Source of the DNA: Nocardia transvalensis NBRC 15921
GTDB taxonomy: Bacteria; Actinomycetota; Actinomycetes; Mycobacteriales; Mycobacteriaceae
Reading direction: 5' to 3'
Length of the DNA: 64,000 nt
Assembly (NCBI RefSeq): GCF_000308875.1
Contig: NZ_BAGL01000060.1
Location: 40,556-104,555, forward strand
This document shows positions 51,725-59,178 of this stretch, in pieces; position 1 is the first letter of the stretch; each line of letters begins with the position of its first letter. A model generated the notes under the pieces. The model ran no database searches, was not told the origin of the DNA, and saw only the letters and a program-made list of their open reading frames with translations. The position numbers were made by a program, and so were the translations under genes.

Positions 51725-52461
51725 GCGAACGCACGGTCGGCGGAGACCCCGACCTCGACGACACCACCACCGATACCGCCGAAACACCCAGCGCCGGTGC
51801 GGATCTCACCGCCCGCCAGCGCAAGGTGCTCGAGGTCATCCGCAGTTCGGTCAGCGAGCGCGGCTACCCGCCGAGCATCCGCGAGATCGGCGACGCGGTC
51901 GGCCTCACCTCGACCTCCTCGGTCGCGCATCAGCTGCGCGCCCTGGAGCGCAAGGGCTATCTGCGCCGCGACCCGAATCGGCCGCGCGCGGTGGATGTCC
52001 GCGGCCTGGACGAGACGGCCGTGCGCGCGGTCGGCGCGGTCGCGAGCCTGCGCGCGGTGGAGACGGAGGCCGAGGGCGACCAGCCGGCCCCGACCTACGT
52101 GCCGGTGCTGGGCCGCATCGCCGCCGGTGGCCCGATCCTGGCCGAACAGGCCGTGGAAGACGTCTTCCCGCTGCCGCGCGAGCTGGTCGGCGAGGGGTCG
52201 CTGTTCCTGCTGAAGGTCGTCGGCGAGTCGATGGTCGACGCCGCCATCTGCGACGGCGACTGGGTGGTCGTCCGTCAGCAGAACGTCGCCGACAACGGCG
52301 ACATCGTGGCGGCGATGATCGAGGGCGAGGCGACGGTCAAGACGTTCAAGCGGGCCGGTAAGCAGGTCTGGCTGATGCCGCACAACCCGCTGTTCGAGCC
52401 GATCCCGGGTAACGACGCCCAGATCCTCGGCAAGGTCGTCACGGTGATCCGCAAGATCTGA
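51721..52461 (+). CDS. lexA: LexA repressor
   Basis: 246-residue SOS repressor. The N-terminal winged helix (PPSIREIGDAVGLTSTSSVAHQLRALERKGYL) binds the SOS box; RecA filaments trigger self-cleavage at Ala135-Gly136 (GRIAAGGPI) using Ser170 (VGESMVDA) and Lys207 (ATVKTFK). All are intact. The GTG at 51721 is preceded by GAGGTGA. An N-terminal extension of about 28 residues is Asp/Thr-rich. Autoregulated through the box at 51505; two tiny overlapping frames precede it. Confidence 0.97.
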   Translation: MSERTVGGDPDLDDTTTDTAETPSAGADLTARQRKVLEVIRSSVSERGYPPSIREIGDAVGLTSTSSVAHQLRALERKGYLRRDPNRPRAVDVRGLDETAVRAVGAVASLRAVETEAEGDQPAPTYVPVLGRIAAGGPILAEQAVEDVFPLPRELVGEGSLFLLKVVGESMVDAAICDGDWVVVRQQNVADNGDIVAAMIEGEATVKTFKRAGKQVWLMPHNPLFEPIPGNDAQILGKVVTVIRKI

Positions 52462-52467
52462 GATCGC

Positions 52468-52818
52468 TCAGCGAGTGGTCACCACGGTCTCGCGGCCGAG
52501 ACTGTGCGTGGCGACGTCACCGCGCAGGCGGTTCTCGCACAGCACGCGCACCAGATGCGGCCCGGCCCGCACGGGCCCGGAGTCGAGATCGACGGTGCCG
52601 TCGAGGCCCACCGGCTGCCACGGCCCGTCGATGTCGCGCGCCGCGATCTGGCAGTCGTGACCGGGCTTCGCGCCGGTGACGTGCGCGGTGACGGTGGCAC
52701 CGCCGCCGAAGGTGACCGCGGGCGCCGCCCCCGCCGGGCCGGAACCGGCCGCCAGCAGGCCGACGGTCGCCCCCACGACCAGCACGACACGGATCGCGAC
52801 CGGACGGTGACGGTTCAT
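52468..52818 (-). CDS. Small secreted protein of unknown function
   Basis: 116 residues with a Sec signal peptide (RPVAIRVVLVVGATVGLLAAGSG, cleavage after AGAAP region) and a mature part of about 85 residues with two cysteines (HDCQIAA and RVLCENR), likely an all-beta disulfide-bonded domain. No family recognised with a known role. ATG at 52818; converges on lexA with a 6-base gap. Confidence 0.72.
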   Translation of the reverse strand: MNRHRPVAIRVVLVVGATVGLLAAGSGPAGAAPAVTFGGGATVTAHVTGAKPGHDCQIAARDIDGPWQPVGLDGTVDLDSGPVRAGPHLVRVLCENRLRGDVATHSLGRETVVTTR

Positions 52819-52883
52819 GCCATCATCGTCCACCCGCGGGCGGAGAATTTCGTGAATCCGGGGGCGGTGGCGCGCCGCCGGAT

Positions 52884-53873
52884 TCAGCGACCGCCGGTGG
52901 CAGCGTTTCCTCGCACGTGTGCGGGGCCGTGGGCGTCCTCGCAGTGTGCGGCGCCCCGCGCGCCGAGTTCGATCAGTTCCGGCTGTGCGTGGTCGACCTG
53001 CAGCGTGGCGTGCTCGATGTGGTGCTCGTGTGCCAGCCACTCGGCCAGGTCCTCCCGGACCGCGTGGCAGTCGCGGCCCGGCTCCACCAGGACGTGCGCC
53101 GACAGTGCCGGGGAGCCGGAGGTGATCTCCCAGATGTGCAGGTCGTGCACCTCCACCACGCCGGTCCGGGCGGCCATGGCCTGACCGATCTCGGCCGGGT
53201 CCAGATCGGGCGGCGCGGCCTCGAGGAAGATCCGGCTCGACGCCCGCACCAGCCCGACGCCCGCGCGCACCATCAGCGCCACCACCACCAGGGTCGCGAT
53301 CACGTCGGCGCGGGCGAAACCGGTGGTGATGATGACCACGCCGGCGACCGCGGTGGCGATGAAGGCGAACAGGTCGTTGAGGATGTGCTGGAACGCGCCC
53401 TCGACATTCAGGCTGGTGCGGTTGGCGCGCGAGATCATCCACGTCGCCGCGAGATTGACCACGATGCCGACCAGCGCGGTGCCCAGTACCAGGCCGCCGG
53501 TCACCTCCGGCGGATCGGCCAGACGGCGGATCGCCTCGTAGGCCAGCCAGGCCGCCAGCAGCAGCAGGGTCAGCCCGTTGGCCTGAGCGGACAGGATCTC
53601 GACGCGCTTCCAGCCGAAGGTCATCCGGCCCGCCGCGGGACGCGCGGCCAGCCGGATCGCCCACAGCGCCAGCGCGATCGAGGCGGCGTCGGTGAGCATG
53701 TGCGCGGCGTCGGACAGCAGGGCCAGCGAGCCGGCGATCACGCCGACGACGACCTCGCCGAGCAGGAACAGCACGATAATCACCAGCGCCCCGGTCAGCC
53801 AGCGCTTGTCGCTGTCCGGAGTCGCGTGCGAATGTCCCGCGTGCGCACCGCCGTGGCCGTGTCCCGCGCCCAT
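52884..53873 (-). CDS. Cation diffusion facilitator (zinc/cobalt exporter)
   Basis: 329-residue CDF transporter exporting Zn(II) or related metals against the proton gradient. The N-terminus is His-rich (GHGHGGAHAGHSH), six membrane helices follow, with the transport-site pairs in SDAAHMLTDA (helix 2) and FQHILNDLFA (helix 5), the HDxxHD arrangement of zinc-type members. The cytoplasmic domain carries HDLHIWEI. AAAGGGGAT precedes the ATG at 53873. It is divergent from a MarR gene; the gap holds ACACAT-N4-ATGTGT at 53916-53931, a possible metal-sensor site. Confidence 0.92.
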   Translation of the reverse strand: MGAGHGHGGAHAGHSHATPDSDKRWLTGALVIIVLFLLGEVVVGVIAGSLALLSDAAHMLTDAASIALALWAIRLAARPAAGRMTFGWKRVEILSAQANGLTLLLLAAWLAYEAIRRLADPPEVTGGLVLGTALVGIVVNLAATWMISRANRTSLNVEGAFQHILNDLFAFIATAVAGVVIITTGFARADVIATLVVVALMVRAGVGLVRASSRIFLEAAPPDLDPAEIGQAMAARTGVVEVHDLHIWEITSGSPALSAHVLVEPGRDCHAVREDLAEWLAHEHHIEHATLQVDHAQPELIELGARGAAHCEDAHGPAHVRGNAATGGR

Positions 53874-53969
53874 CGGATCCCCTTTCGTTCGTCTCCGCCG
53901 TCCGCGATCATATGCACACATCGCTATGTGTTCAAGTTCCAGAGCCCGAGCGTCGCCTGATAGACAGGC

Positions 53970-53983
53970 AAACTTGCAAGTTT
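53970..53983. promoter_or_regulatory. 14-bp perfect palindrome before MarR gene, likely operator
   Basis: AAACTTGCAAGTTT, flanked by AGGC and GCCT arms a few bases out. It lies 26 bases before the MarR GTG in an otherwise AT-richer promoter region, typical of MarR autoregulation. Confidence 0.72.
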
Positions 53984-54008
53984 TACTGCCTTCGAGGAGA
54001 CTGGCGGC

Positions 54009-54461
54009 GTGACACGGACAGCGGCGGGCAGACCCGCGAGCGATCTGGCCGAGGCCGCCAGCGAGTTGCGCGTCTCGGTCAGCCGGTTGCTGCGGCGGCT
54101 GCGAGCCACCCACTCCGCCCTGGAGGTGACACCGTCGCAGGCCGTGGCGCTGAGCCGGCTGCTCTCCGACGGACCGGCCACGGTGGCCGACCTGGCCCGC
54201 GCGGAGTCCGTGCGGCCGCAGTCGATGCGGCTGACGGTCGGCGCTCTCGAGGAGCGCGGGCTGGTCGAGCGCATGCCGCACCCGACCGATCAGCGCCAGG
54301 TGCTGATCAGCCCGACCTCCGAGGCGCAGCGGCTGGTCGCCGCCGCCCGCGCCGCCAAGGAGGACTGGCTGGCACACGCGATGGCGACGAAATTGTCCCG
54401 CGCGGAACAGGATTCGCTGCTCGCGGCGATTCCGCTGCTGCGCCGGCTCCACGACGACTGA
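54009..54461 (+). CDS. MarR family transcriptional regulator
   Basis: 150-residue winged-helix regulator. The DNA-binding segment is TVADLARAESVRPQSMRLTVGALEERGLVERMPHPTDQRQVLI, including the wing. The long flanking helices form the dimer. The isochorismatase gene follows after 17 bases, so both are probably one operon and the hydrolase substrate or product may be the effector. Start GTG 54009 after GAGGAGA. Confidence 0.9.
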   Translation: MTRTAAGRPASDLAEAASELRVSVSRLLRRLRATHSALEVTPSQAVALSRLLSDGPATVADLARAESVRPQSMRLTVGALEERGLVERMPHPTDQRQVLISPTSEAQRLVAAARAAKEDWLAHAMATKLSRAEQDSLLAAIPLLRRLHDD

Positions 54462-54478
54462 ACCACCGAGAGGAACCC

Positions 54479-55057
54479 ATGCCCGCCACCACACTCGATC
54501 CGCGGACCGCCCTGGTGCTGATCGATCTGCAACGAGGCATCGTCGGCACGCCGACCGTCCCGCACACGACCGCCGAGGTGGTCGCCCGCGGCGCCGAGCT
54601 GGCCCGCGCCTTCCGCAAGGCCGAGCTGCCGGTGGTGCTCGTGCGGGTGTCCTTCGCGCCGGACGGCGCCGACGCCCCGCCCGGCCGCACCGAGGCCGGC
54701 GGCCGCTCCGGACCGATGGCGCAGGGCTGGGATTCGCTGGTCGACGAGCTGGACGTGCAGCCGAGCGACATCGTGGTCACCAAGCGGAACTGGGGCGCCT
54801 TCCACGGCACCGATCTCGACGTGCAGCTGCGGCGCCGCGGCGTGACCGGCGTCGTCCTGGGTGGCGTCGCGACCAGTATCGGCGTCGACTCCACCGCGCG
54901 CGCCGCCTACGAGCACGGCTACCACGTCACCGTCGCCACCGACGCCAGCGCCGACCGCGACGACGACGCTCACACCCACAGCGTCACCAAGATCTTCCCG
55001 CGCCTCGGCGAAACCGCCACGACCGACGAGATTCTCGCACTACTCCCCCAGTCCTGA
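54479..55057 (+). CDS. Isochorismatase family hydrolase lacking the nucleophilic cysteine
   Basis: 192-residue alpha/beta hydrolase. Triad positions are Asp in LVLIDLQRG, Lys in IVVTKRNWGAF, and the third position in GGVATSIGVDSTARAAYE where amidase-type members have Cys but this protein has Gly, as in EntB and PhzD isochorismatases that cleave vinyl ethers without a covalent intermediate. So a true isochorismatase-like reaction is more likely than an amidase, though no siderophore genes are nearby. GAGAGGA precedes the ATG. Ends at a strong hairpin. Confidence 0.87.
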   Translation: MPATTLDPRTALVLIDLQRGIVGTPTVPHTTAEVVARGAELARAFRKAELPVVLVRVSFAPDGADAPPGRTEAGGRSGPMAQGWDSLVDELDVQPSDIVVTKRNWGAFHGTDLDVQLRRRGVTGVVLGGVATSIGVDSTARAAYEHGYHVTVATDASADRDDDAHTHSVTKIFPRLGETATTDEILALLPQS

Positions 55058-55065
55058 GCCGTCCC

Positions 55066-55111
55066 GCATGCCCCGCCCTGTCGCCGCGAAGGCGGAACCG
55101 GCGGGGCATGC
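55066..55111 (+). terminator. Terminator-like hairpin after isochorismatase
   Basis: GCATGCCCCGCC (55066-55077) pairs perfectly with GGCGGGGCATGC (55100-55111), with a smaller CGCC/GGCG hairpin inside the loop. It starts 8 bases after the stop; no T run follows. Confidence 0.65.
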
Positions 55112-55167
55112 GGCATTCAACGGCCGGGCGGCGGGAACTCGGCGGCCGACCGAGCGGAGCCCGGCGA

Positions 55168-55599
55168 TCAGCCGTCAGACGGAAAGCGCACGCCCAGTTG
55201 GTGATAGAGGTCCAAGCGGTCCTGGTATTGGCGGTCGCGGACGACCTTTCGCTCGGCGTCGAAGACGAGGACCTTCGCGTAGGCGAGGCGGAAGCGGCGG
55301 CCCGTCGCGGGCAGCAGGGTGACGCCGCCCAGGACGAAGTCACCGGCCGAGGTCGCCTCGCCGACCAGTTCGGCGACGGCGGAATCCGGCCCGGCGTGCA
55401 CCTCCGCGACCCGCTCGGTGTAGTCCGGGAACGCCGCGAACCAGGCCTTGCTCCAGGCCAGCGTGCCCGCCAGGTCCAGCCGCAGCCCCGTCCCCGTATC
55501 GAAGACATAGCCCTCGGCGCAGGTCGCCGCCCACGCCTCCCAATCCTGCCCGGTCCAGGCCCGCTGCACCGCCGCCTGCGCCCGCTCGATCGCTTCCAT
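55168..55599 (-). CDS. SnoaL/NTF2-like fold protein
   Basis: 143-residue cone-shaped alpha+beta barrel protein of the SnoaL-like/ester cyclase superfamily, starting MEAIERAQAAVQRAWTGQDWEAWAATCAEGYVFD, a standard NTF2-like opening. Members range from polyketide cyclases to dehydratases; with no polyketide genes near, the function cannot be assigned. The ATG at 55599 follows a G-rich site. Converges on the isochorismatase gene. Confidence 0.78.
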   Translation of the reverse strand: MEAIERAQAAVQRAWTGQDWEAWAATCAEGYVFDTGTGLRLDLAGTLAWSKAWFAAFPDYTERVAEVHAGPDSAVAELVGEATSAGDFVLGGVTLLPATGRRFRLAYAKVLVFDAERKVVRDRQYQDRLDLYHQLGVRFPSDG

Positions 55600-55668
55600 A
55601 ACCCTCCGCCCATCCCGGCCCGATCTGACTACAGCATTTCATAGCCAGCGTTCCCCGTCCACCCCACG

Positions 55669-55748
55669 CTTCACGCACCCTTTCCGTACTCGCGCACCCC
55701 CTCCAGCGCTCTGGAACGGGTGCGGGAGTGCGAAAGGGGTGCGTGAAG
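55669..55748. repeat. Dispersed inverted repeat, family B, copy 3
   Basis: 80 bases, CTTCACGCACCCTTTCC at the left and AAAGGGGTGCGTGAAG at the right, with an inner pair CGCGCACCCCCTCC / GGAACGGGTGCGGG. Same geometry as copy 2. Lies in the gap before the GntR operon. Confidence 0.85.
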
Positions 55749-55970
55749 TGTTGGGGCGAGGGGGCGGGCGTGCTCAGGCTGTGCGCGGCGAGGTGCGGGA
55801 AGACCGGAGGTGGGCGGGGGGCGCGGAAGGGGGTGCGAGACGTGGAGGCTGGGTGGTTGGTGGGGTGCGGGGGTCGCGGAACTTGGGGGTGTGGGTGGGA
55901 AAGGGGAGGTCAGAGGGGTGGGTGGGGGTGGGAGGGTCGCGTAACTGGAGATTTACCGGGATGTGTTGTC
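55749..55970 (+). other. G-rich tract with G-quadruplex motif upstream of GntR operon
   Basis: About 220 bases with extreme G over C bias on the plus strand. GGGGTGGGTGGGGGTGGGAGGG-like sequence at 55915-55936 has five G runs with single-base loops, and a second set of runs is at 55884-55905. Position 65 to 100 bases before the GntR start places it in the promoter or 5' leader on the non-template strand. Quadruplex formation is predicted, not shown. Confidence 0.7.
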
Positions 55971-56000
55971 GCGTAATCGTGGGGTAGGCACGCTACGGCC

Positions 56001-56816
56001 ATGTCCTCCATGGCGATTGGACCCGGTGGTGAGATGGGCCGGGCAGAGGGGCGCGGGGTGGCGCCGACGGCGTCGCATCTGGCGGCGCGGCGGGTGCGGG
56101 ATCTGTTGCGCGCGGCGTTGCGGGCCGGAGAGTTCGGGAGCGGGCGACTGCCGGCCGAGGCGGAGCTGATGGTGCAGTATCGCGTGCCGCGGGACGTGCT
56201 GCGCGAGGCGCTGGATCTGCTGCGCCGCGACGGGTTGATCGAACGGCGGCGCGGGCTGGGCACGCTGGCCGTGCACGCCGACCACGTGGTGCCGGGGGCG
56301 TTGCCGCCGCGCGGCCGCGCGCTGGACGAGCATCTGGCGGTCGGGCGGATCACGCCGCGGTTGCTGCACTGGACCTGGATTCCGGCGCCGCGGGTGATCG
56401 CCGATCAGCTCGACGGCGCCGCGGTCGGCGACGACTGCCTGTGCGTCGAATACGTCCTGCTCGCCGAGCAGCGGCCGATGGCGGTGTTCACCAACTACAT
56501 TCGCGCGCCGGAGGCGGCCGGGATCGACCGGTCCGGCTTCCGGCGCGACTTCTACGCGCTGTTGCATTCCGGCGGTATCGACACCGTCAGCTGTGACGTC
56601 GGCGTCCAGGCCGGACGCGCCGACGACCACACCGCCGCCCTGCTGCGGGTCCCGCCGGGCGAGCCGGTTCTGCTCGTGCAGCAGCGCATTCGCGACCATG
56701 CCGACCAGGTGGTCGACTACGCGCTCGGCACGTGCCGCAACGAGTTGCTCATCGATATCGGCCGCATTCCCCGCATCGACCTCATCGGCACGCACCGACG
56801 GAAGGATCCCGCATGA
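56001..56816 (+). CDS. GntR family transcriptional regulator (HutC-type)
   Basis: 271-residue regulator: N-terminal winged helix (RRVRDLLRAALRAGEFGSGRLPAEAELMVQYRVPRDVLREALDLLRRDGLIERRRGLGT) and a C-terminal UTRA-like effector domain (about 110-255, with VLLVQQRIRDHADQVVDYALGTCRNE). It overlaps the amidase start by ATGA, so it probably controls its own operon in response to the amidase substrate or product. Start ATG 56001; ATG 56034 is an in-frame alternative closer to the conserved part. Confidence 0.88.
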   Translation: MSSMAIGPGGEMGRAEGRGVAPTASHLAARRVRDLLRAALRAGEFGSGRLPAEAELMVQYRVPRDVLREALDLLRRDGLIERRRGLGTLAVHADHVVPGALPPRGRALDEHLAVGRITPRLLHWTWIPAPRVIADQLDGAAVGDDCLCVEYVLLAEQRPMAVFTNYIRAPEAAGIDRSGFRRDFYALLHSGGIDTVSCDVGVQAGRADDHTAALLRVPPGEPVLLVQQRIRDHADQVVDYALGTCRNELLIDIGRIPRIDLIGTHRRKDPA

Positions 56817-58222
56817 CCGAAACAGTCACCCGCCCAGCCTCGTTCGAGACGGTCACCGATGCGAGCGCCGCGCTCCGCCGCGGCGATGTCACCGCGACCG
56901 ACCTGGTCGACGGGGCACTCGCCACGACCGACGACCTGGGGGTGTATCTCGCCCGGTTCGACGAACGCGCCCGTGCCCGCGCCGCCGATATCGACCGGCG
57001 GCTGGCCGACGGGGAATCACTGCCGCCGCTGGCCGGAATCCCGGTGGGCGTCAAGGACATTCTCGCCCACACCGAGGGCCCGACGACGGCGCAGAGCCTG
57101 GTGCTGGACCCGGCCTGGGCCGCCGGGATCGGTGACTGCGCCGTGGTCCGCCGACTGGAGCGCGCGGGCGCGGTCGTCACCGGCAAGACCAGCACGATGG
57201 AATTCGCGATCGGAGTTCCCGATCCCGACAAGCCGTTTCCGGTGCCGCGCTGCGCCTGGGACACCGATCGCTGGGCCGGCGGTTCCAGCTCCGGGTCGGG
57301 CTCCGGGGTGGCCGCCGGGATATTCCTCGCCTCGATCGGCACCGATACGGCGGGCAGCATCCGGATACCGGCGGCGTTCAACGGCGTCACCGGGCTCAAA
57401 CCCACCTTCGGCCGGGTGCCGAAATCCGGTGTGGTGCCCCTGGGTTACACCCTCGATCACGTCGGGCCGCTGGCCCGCTCCGCGGCCGACTGCGCGCTGC
57501 TGCTGTCGGTGCTCGCGGGTCCGGACGCCGACGATCCGTACAGCGCGGCCGTCCCGGTCGCCGACTATCCCGCCGCGCTCACCGGCGACCTGCGCGGCGT
57601 CACGGTCGGCGTCGACGATCTCGACCGCTTCGCCGACGGCGGCATCGACCCCGAGCAGCCGGCGCTGTTCGCCGCGGCCCTCGACGCCCTCCGCGCCGCG
57701 GGTGCGACCGTGGTGCCGGTCGAGGTCCCGATGTACCCGGAACTGGTGGCCATCGACCTCGTGGTGATGCTCGCCGAGGCGCACGCCTATCACCGCGCGA
57801 CCCTGCGCGACCGCTGGACCGACTACGGGCGCGGCACCCGCATCGTGCTCGCGGGCGGCGCCGCGGTCACCGGCCCGGACTACGTTCAGGCGCAACGGGT
57901 CCGGCGCCTGGCGCAGCAGCGGATGTCCGATCTGCTCACCCGGGTCGATCTCGTCGTCACCCCGACCGGTCATCTCGGCGCGCCGCCGCTGTCCTCGCTG
58001 GATCCATTGCAGCCGCTCGGCGCGCTGTCCTCGCTGCACACGCCCTACTGGAATCCGCTCGGAAATCCCACCCTCGCGGTACCCATCGGGTTATCCGCCG
58101 ACGCGACTCCCCTGTCGATGTCGATCAGCGGGCGGTATTTCGACGAGGCGACCGTTCTGCGCGCCGGTGACGCCTTTCAGCGCCGGACCGCTCACCACCT
58201 AGCCAAGAAAGGCGTCCGATGA
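56813..58222 (+). CDS. Amidase signature family hydrolase (AtzE/GatA-like)
   Basis: 469-residue serine amidase. The Ser-cisSer-Lys triad is complete: Lys in GIPVGVKDI, cis-Ser in GGSSSGSGSGVAAG and the nucleophile in GTDTAGSIRIPAAFNG. Its length and C-terminus fit AtzE/allophanate-hydrolase-like or generic amidases rather than GatA, since no gatB/gatC follow. The ATG overlaps the GntR stop, and its own stop overlaps the ATG of a 48-residue protein, giving a tightly coupled three-gene operon. Substrate is probably a small amide or ureido compound sensed by the GntR protein. Confidence 0.92.
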   Translation: MTETVTRPASFETVTDASAALRRGDVTATDLVDGALATTDDLGVYLARFDERARARAADIDRRLADGESLPPLAGIPVGVKDILAHTEGPTTAQSLVLDPAWAAGIGDCAVVRRLERAGAVVTGKTSTMEFAIGVPDPDKPFPVPRCAWDTDRWAGGSSSGSGSGVAAGIFLASIGTDTAGSIRIPAAFNGVTGLKPTFGRVPKSGVVPLGYTLDHVGPLARSAADCALLLSVLAGPDADDPYSAAVPVADYPAALTGDLRGVTVGVDDLDRFADGGIDPEQPALFAAALDALRAAGATVVPVEVPMYPELVAIDLVVMLAEAHAYHRATLRDRWTDYGRGTRIVLAGGAAVTGPDYVQAQRVRRLAQQRMSDLLTRVDLVVTPTGHLGAPPLSSLDPLQPLGALSSLHTPYWNPLGNPTLAVPIGLSADATPLSMSISGRYFDEATVLRAGDAFQRRTAHHLAKKGVR

Positions 58223-58365
58223 CTACCCCTGCCTGGTCCACCGAGCCCGAGGAAAACGCGGCGATCGACGCGCTGCACACGATGCTGGCCGAGCTGGCCG
58301 ACCTCCTGCACGGCTGCGCCGACGCGCGGTACGGCGACCCGAGCGGCGGCTACCGCGTCGGCTGA
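58219..58365 (+). CDS. Small 48-residue protein coupled to the amidase
   Basis: Starts MTTPAWSTEPEENAAIDALH and ends in GGYRVG; the middle (about 12-36) is a predicted amphipathic helix ENAAIDALHTMLAELADLLH. The ATG overlaps the amidase stop as ATGA, so it is translationally coupled. No family recognised. Small helical subunits (GatC, AtzG) stabilise some amidases of this family, so a partner role is a reasonable guess. Codon usage is like its neighbours. Confidence 0.65.
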   Translation: MTTPAWSTEPEENAAIDALHTMLAELADLLHGCADARYGDPSGGYRVG

Positions 58366-58581
58366 CGCGCCCCCGGCCGAATACACGGTGCGGACGAACC
58401 CCGCTGCGCTGGGAAAACGTGCGCCCGATGCCCGGGAATTACGTCCGGAGCGGATTGTTTAAGCCCTTTCGCACATTCGCGGAGGAAACGCCGAATAACG
58501 TCGGATTCGCTACGCCGCACTCGGCTGCGGTACGGTATACACAATCCGAGTAGATCCGTGTCCGTGCGAAAGGGCTGGCTC

Positions 58582-58917
58582 ATGGCCAAGAAGGTCACCG
58601 TCACGCTCATCGACGATTACGACGGGAAGTCCAAAGCGGATGAGACCGTACAGTTCTCGATCGATGGCGTGGCCTATGAAATCGATCTCTCCACGTTGAA
58701 TGCCGGTAAGCTCCGGGGCTCCCTGGAACCCTGGTCGGAAAAGGCCCGGAAGGTGGGCCGGGTGAAGTCCGGCGCCGTCGCACGGCCGAAGTCGGCGGCC
58801 GACCGCGAACAGACGGTCGCCATCCGAGAATGGGCGAAGAAACACGGCTACAACGTGTCGGCACGTGGGCGAATTTCGTCCGAGATCGTCGCCGCCTATC
58901 ACAAAGCGAACAAGTAA
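58582..58917 (+). CDS. lsr2: Lsr2 nucleoid-associated protein
   Basis: 111-residue H-NS-like protein that binds AT-rich DNA in the minor groove, bridging and silencing it. N-terminal oligomerisation domain starts MAKKVTVTLIDDYDGKSKADETVQF with VAYEIDLSTLNAGKLRGSLEPW; the C-terminal DNA-binding domain has REWAKKHGYNVSARGRISSEIVAAY with the AT-hook-like RGR. GAAAGGG precedes the ATG. This is the canonical copy; a diverged paralogue is at 60723-61061. Confidence 0.95.
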   Translation: MAKKVTVTLIDDYDGKSKADETVQFSIDGVAYEIDLSTLNAGKLRGSLEPWSEKARKVGRVKSGAVARPKSAADREQTVAIREWAKKHGYNVSARGRISSEIVAAYHKANK

Positions 58918-58956
58918 CTGCTGCTCCGGGGCCTGTGCCCCGGTAAAGGGGTTCCG

Positions 58957-59004
58957 GACGGGCCCGGATTACCGCGTCGTAGGGCGCGATAATCCGGGCC
59001 CGTC
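58957..59004 (+). terminator. Long hairpin after lsr2
   Basis: GACGGGCCCGGATTA (58957-58971) pairs perfectly with 58990-59004, extended by CCGCG/CGCG. It lies 40 bases past the lsr2 stop. A smaller CCGGGGC/GCCCCGG hairpin precedes it (58926-58943). No T tract. Confidence 0.65.
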
Positions 59005-59178
59005 TCGTGCGCGGCCGAGGGGATCCGCCACCGTCCGCTACTGCGCAGCACCGGCCGTCAGGCGGCGTACCGGCCGCATACCTGTCGGACCGCGGCGGTA
59101 GCCTGTGATCATGGTGCGGCAGCGAGCCGTTACCGCATGTCATCGAGTGCACGTCTATTCCGGGCGGGGGTAGTTGGC

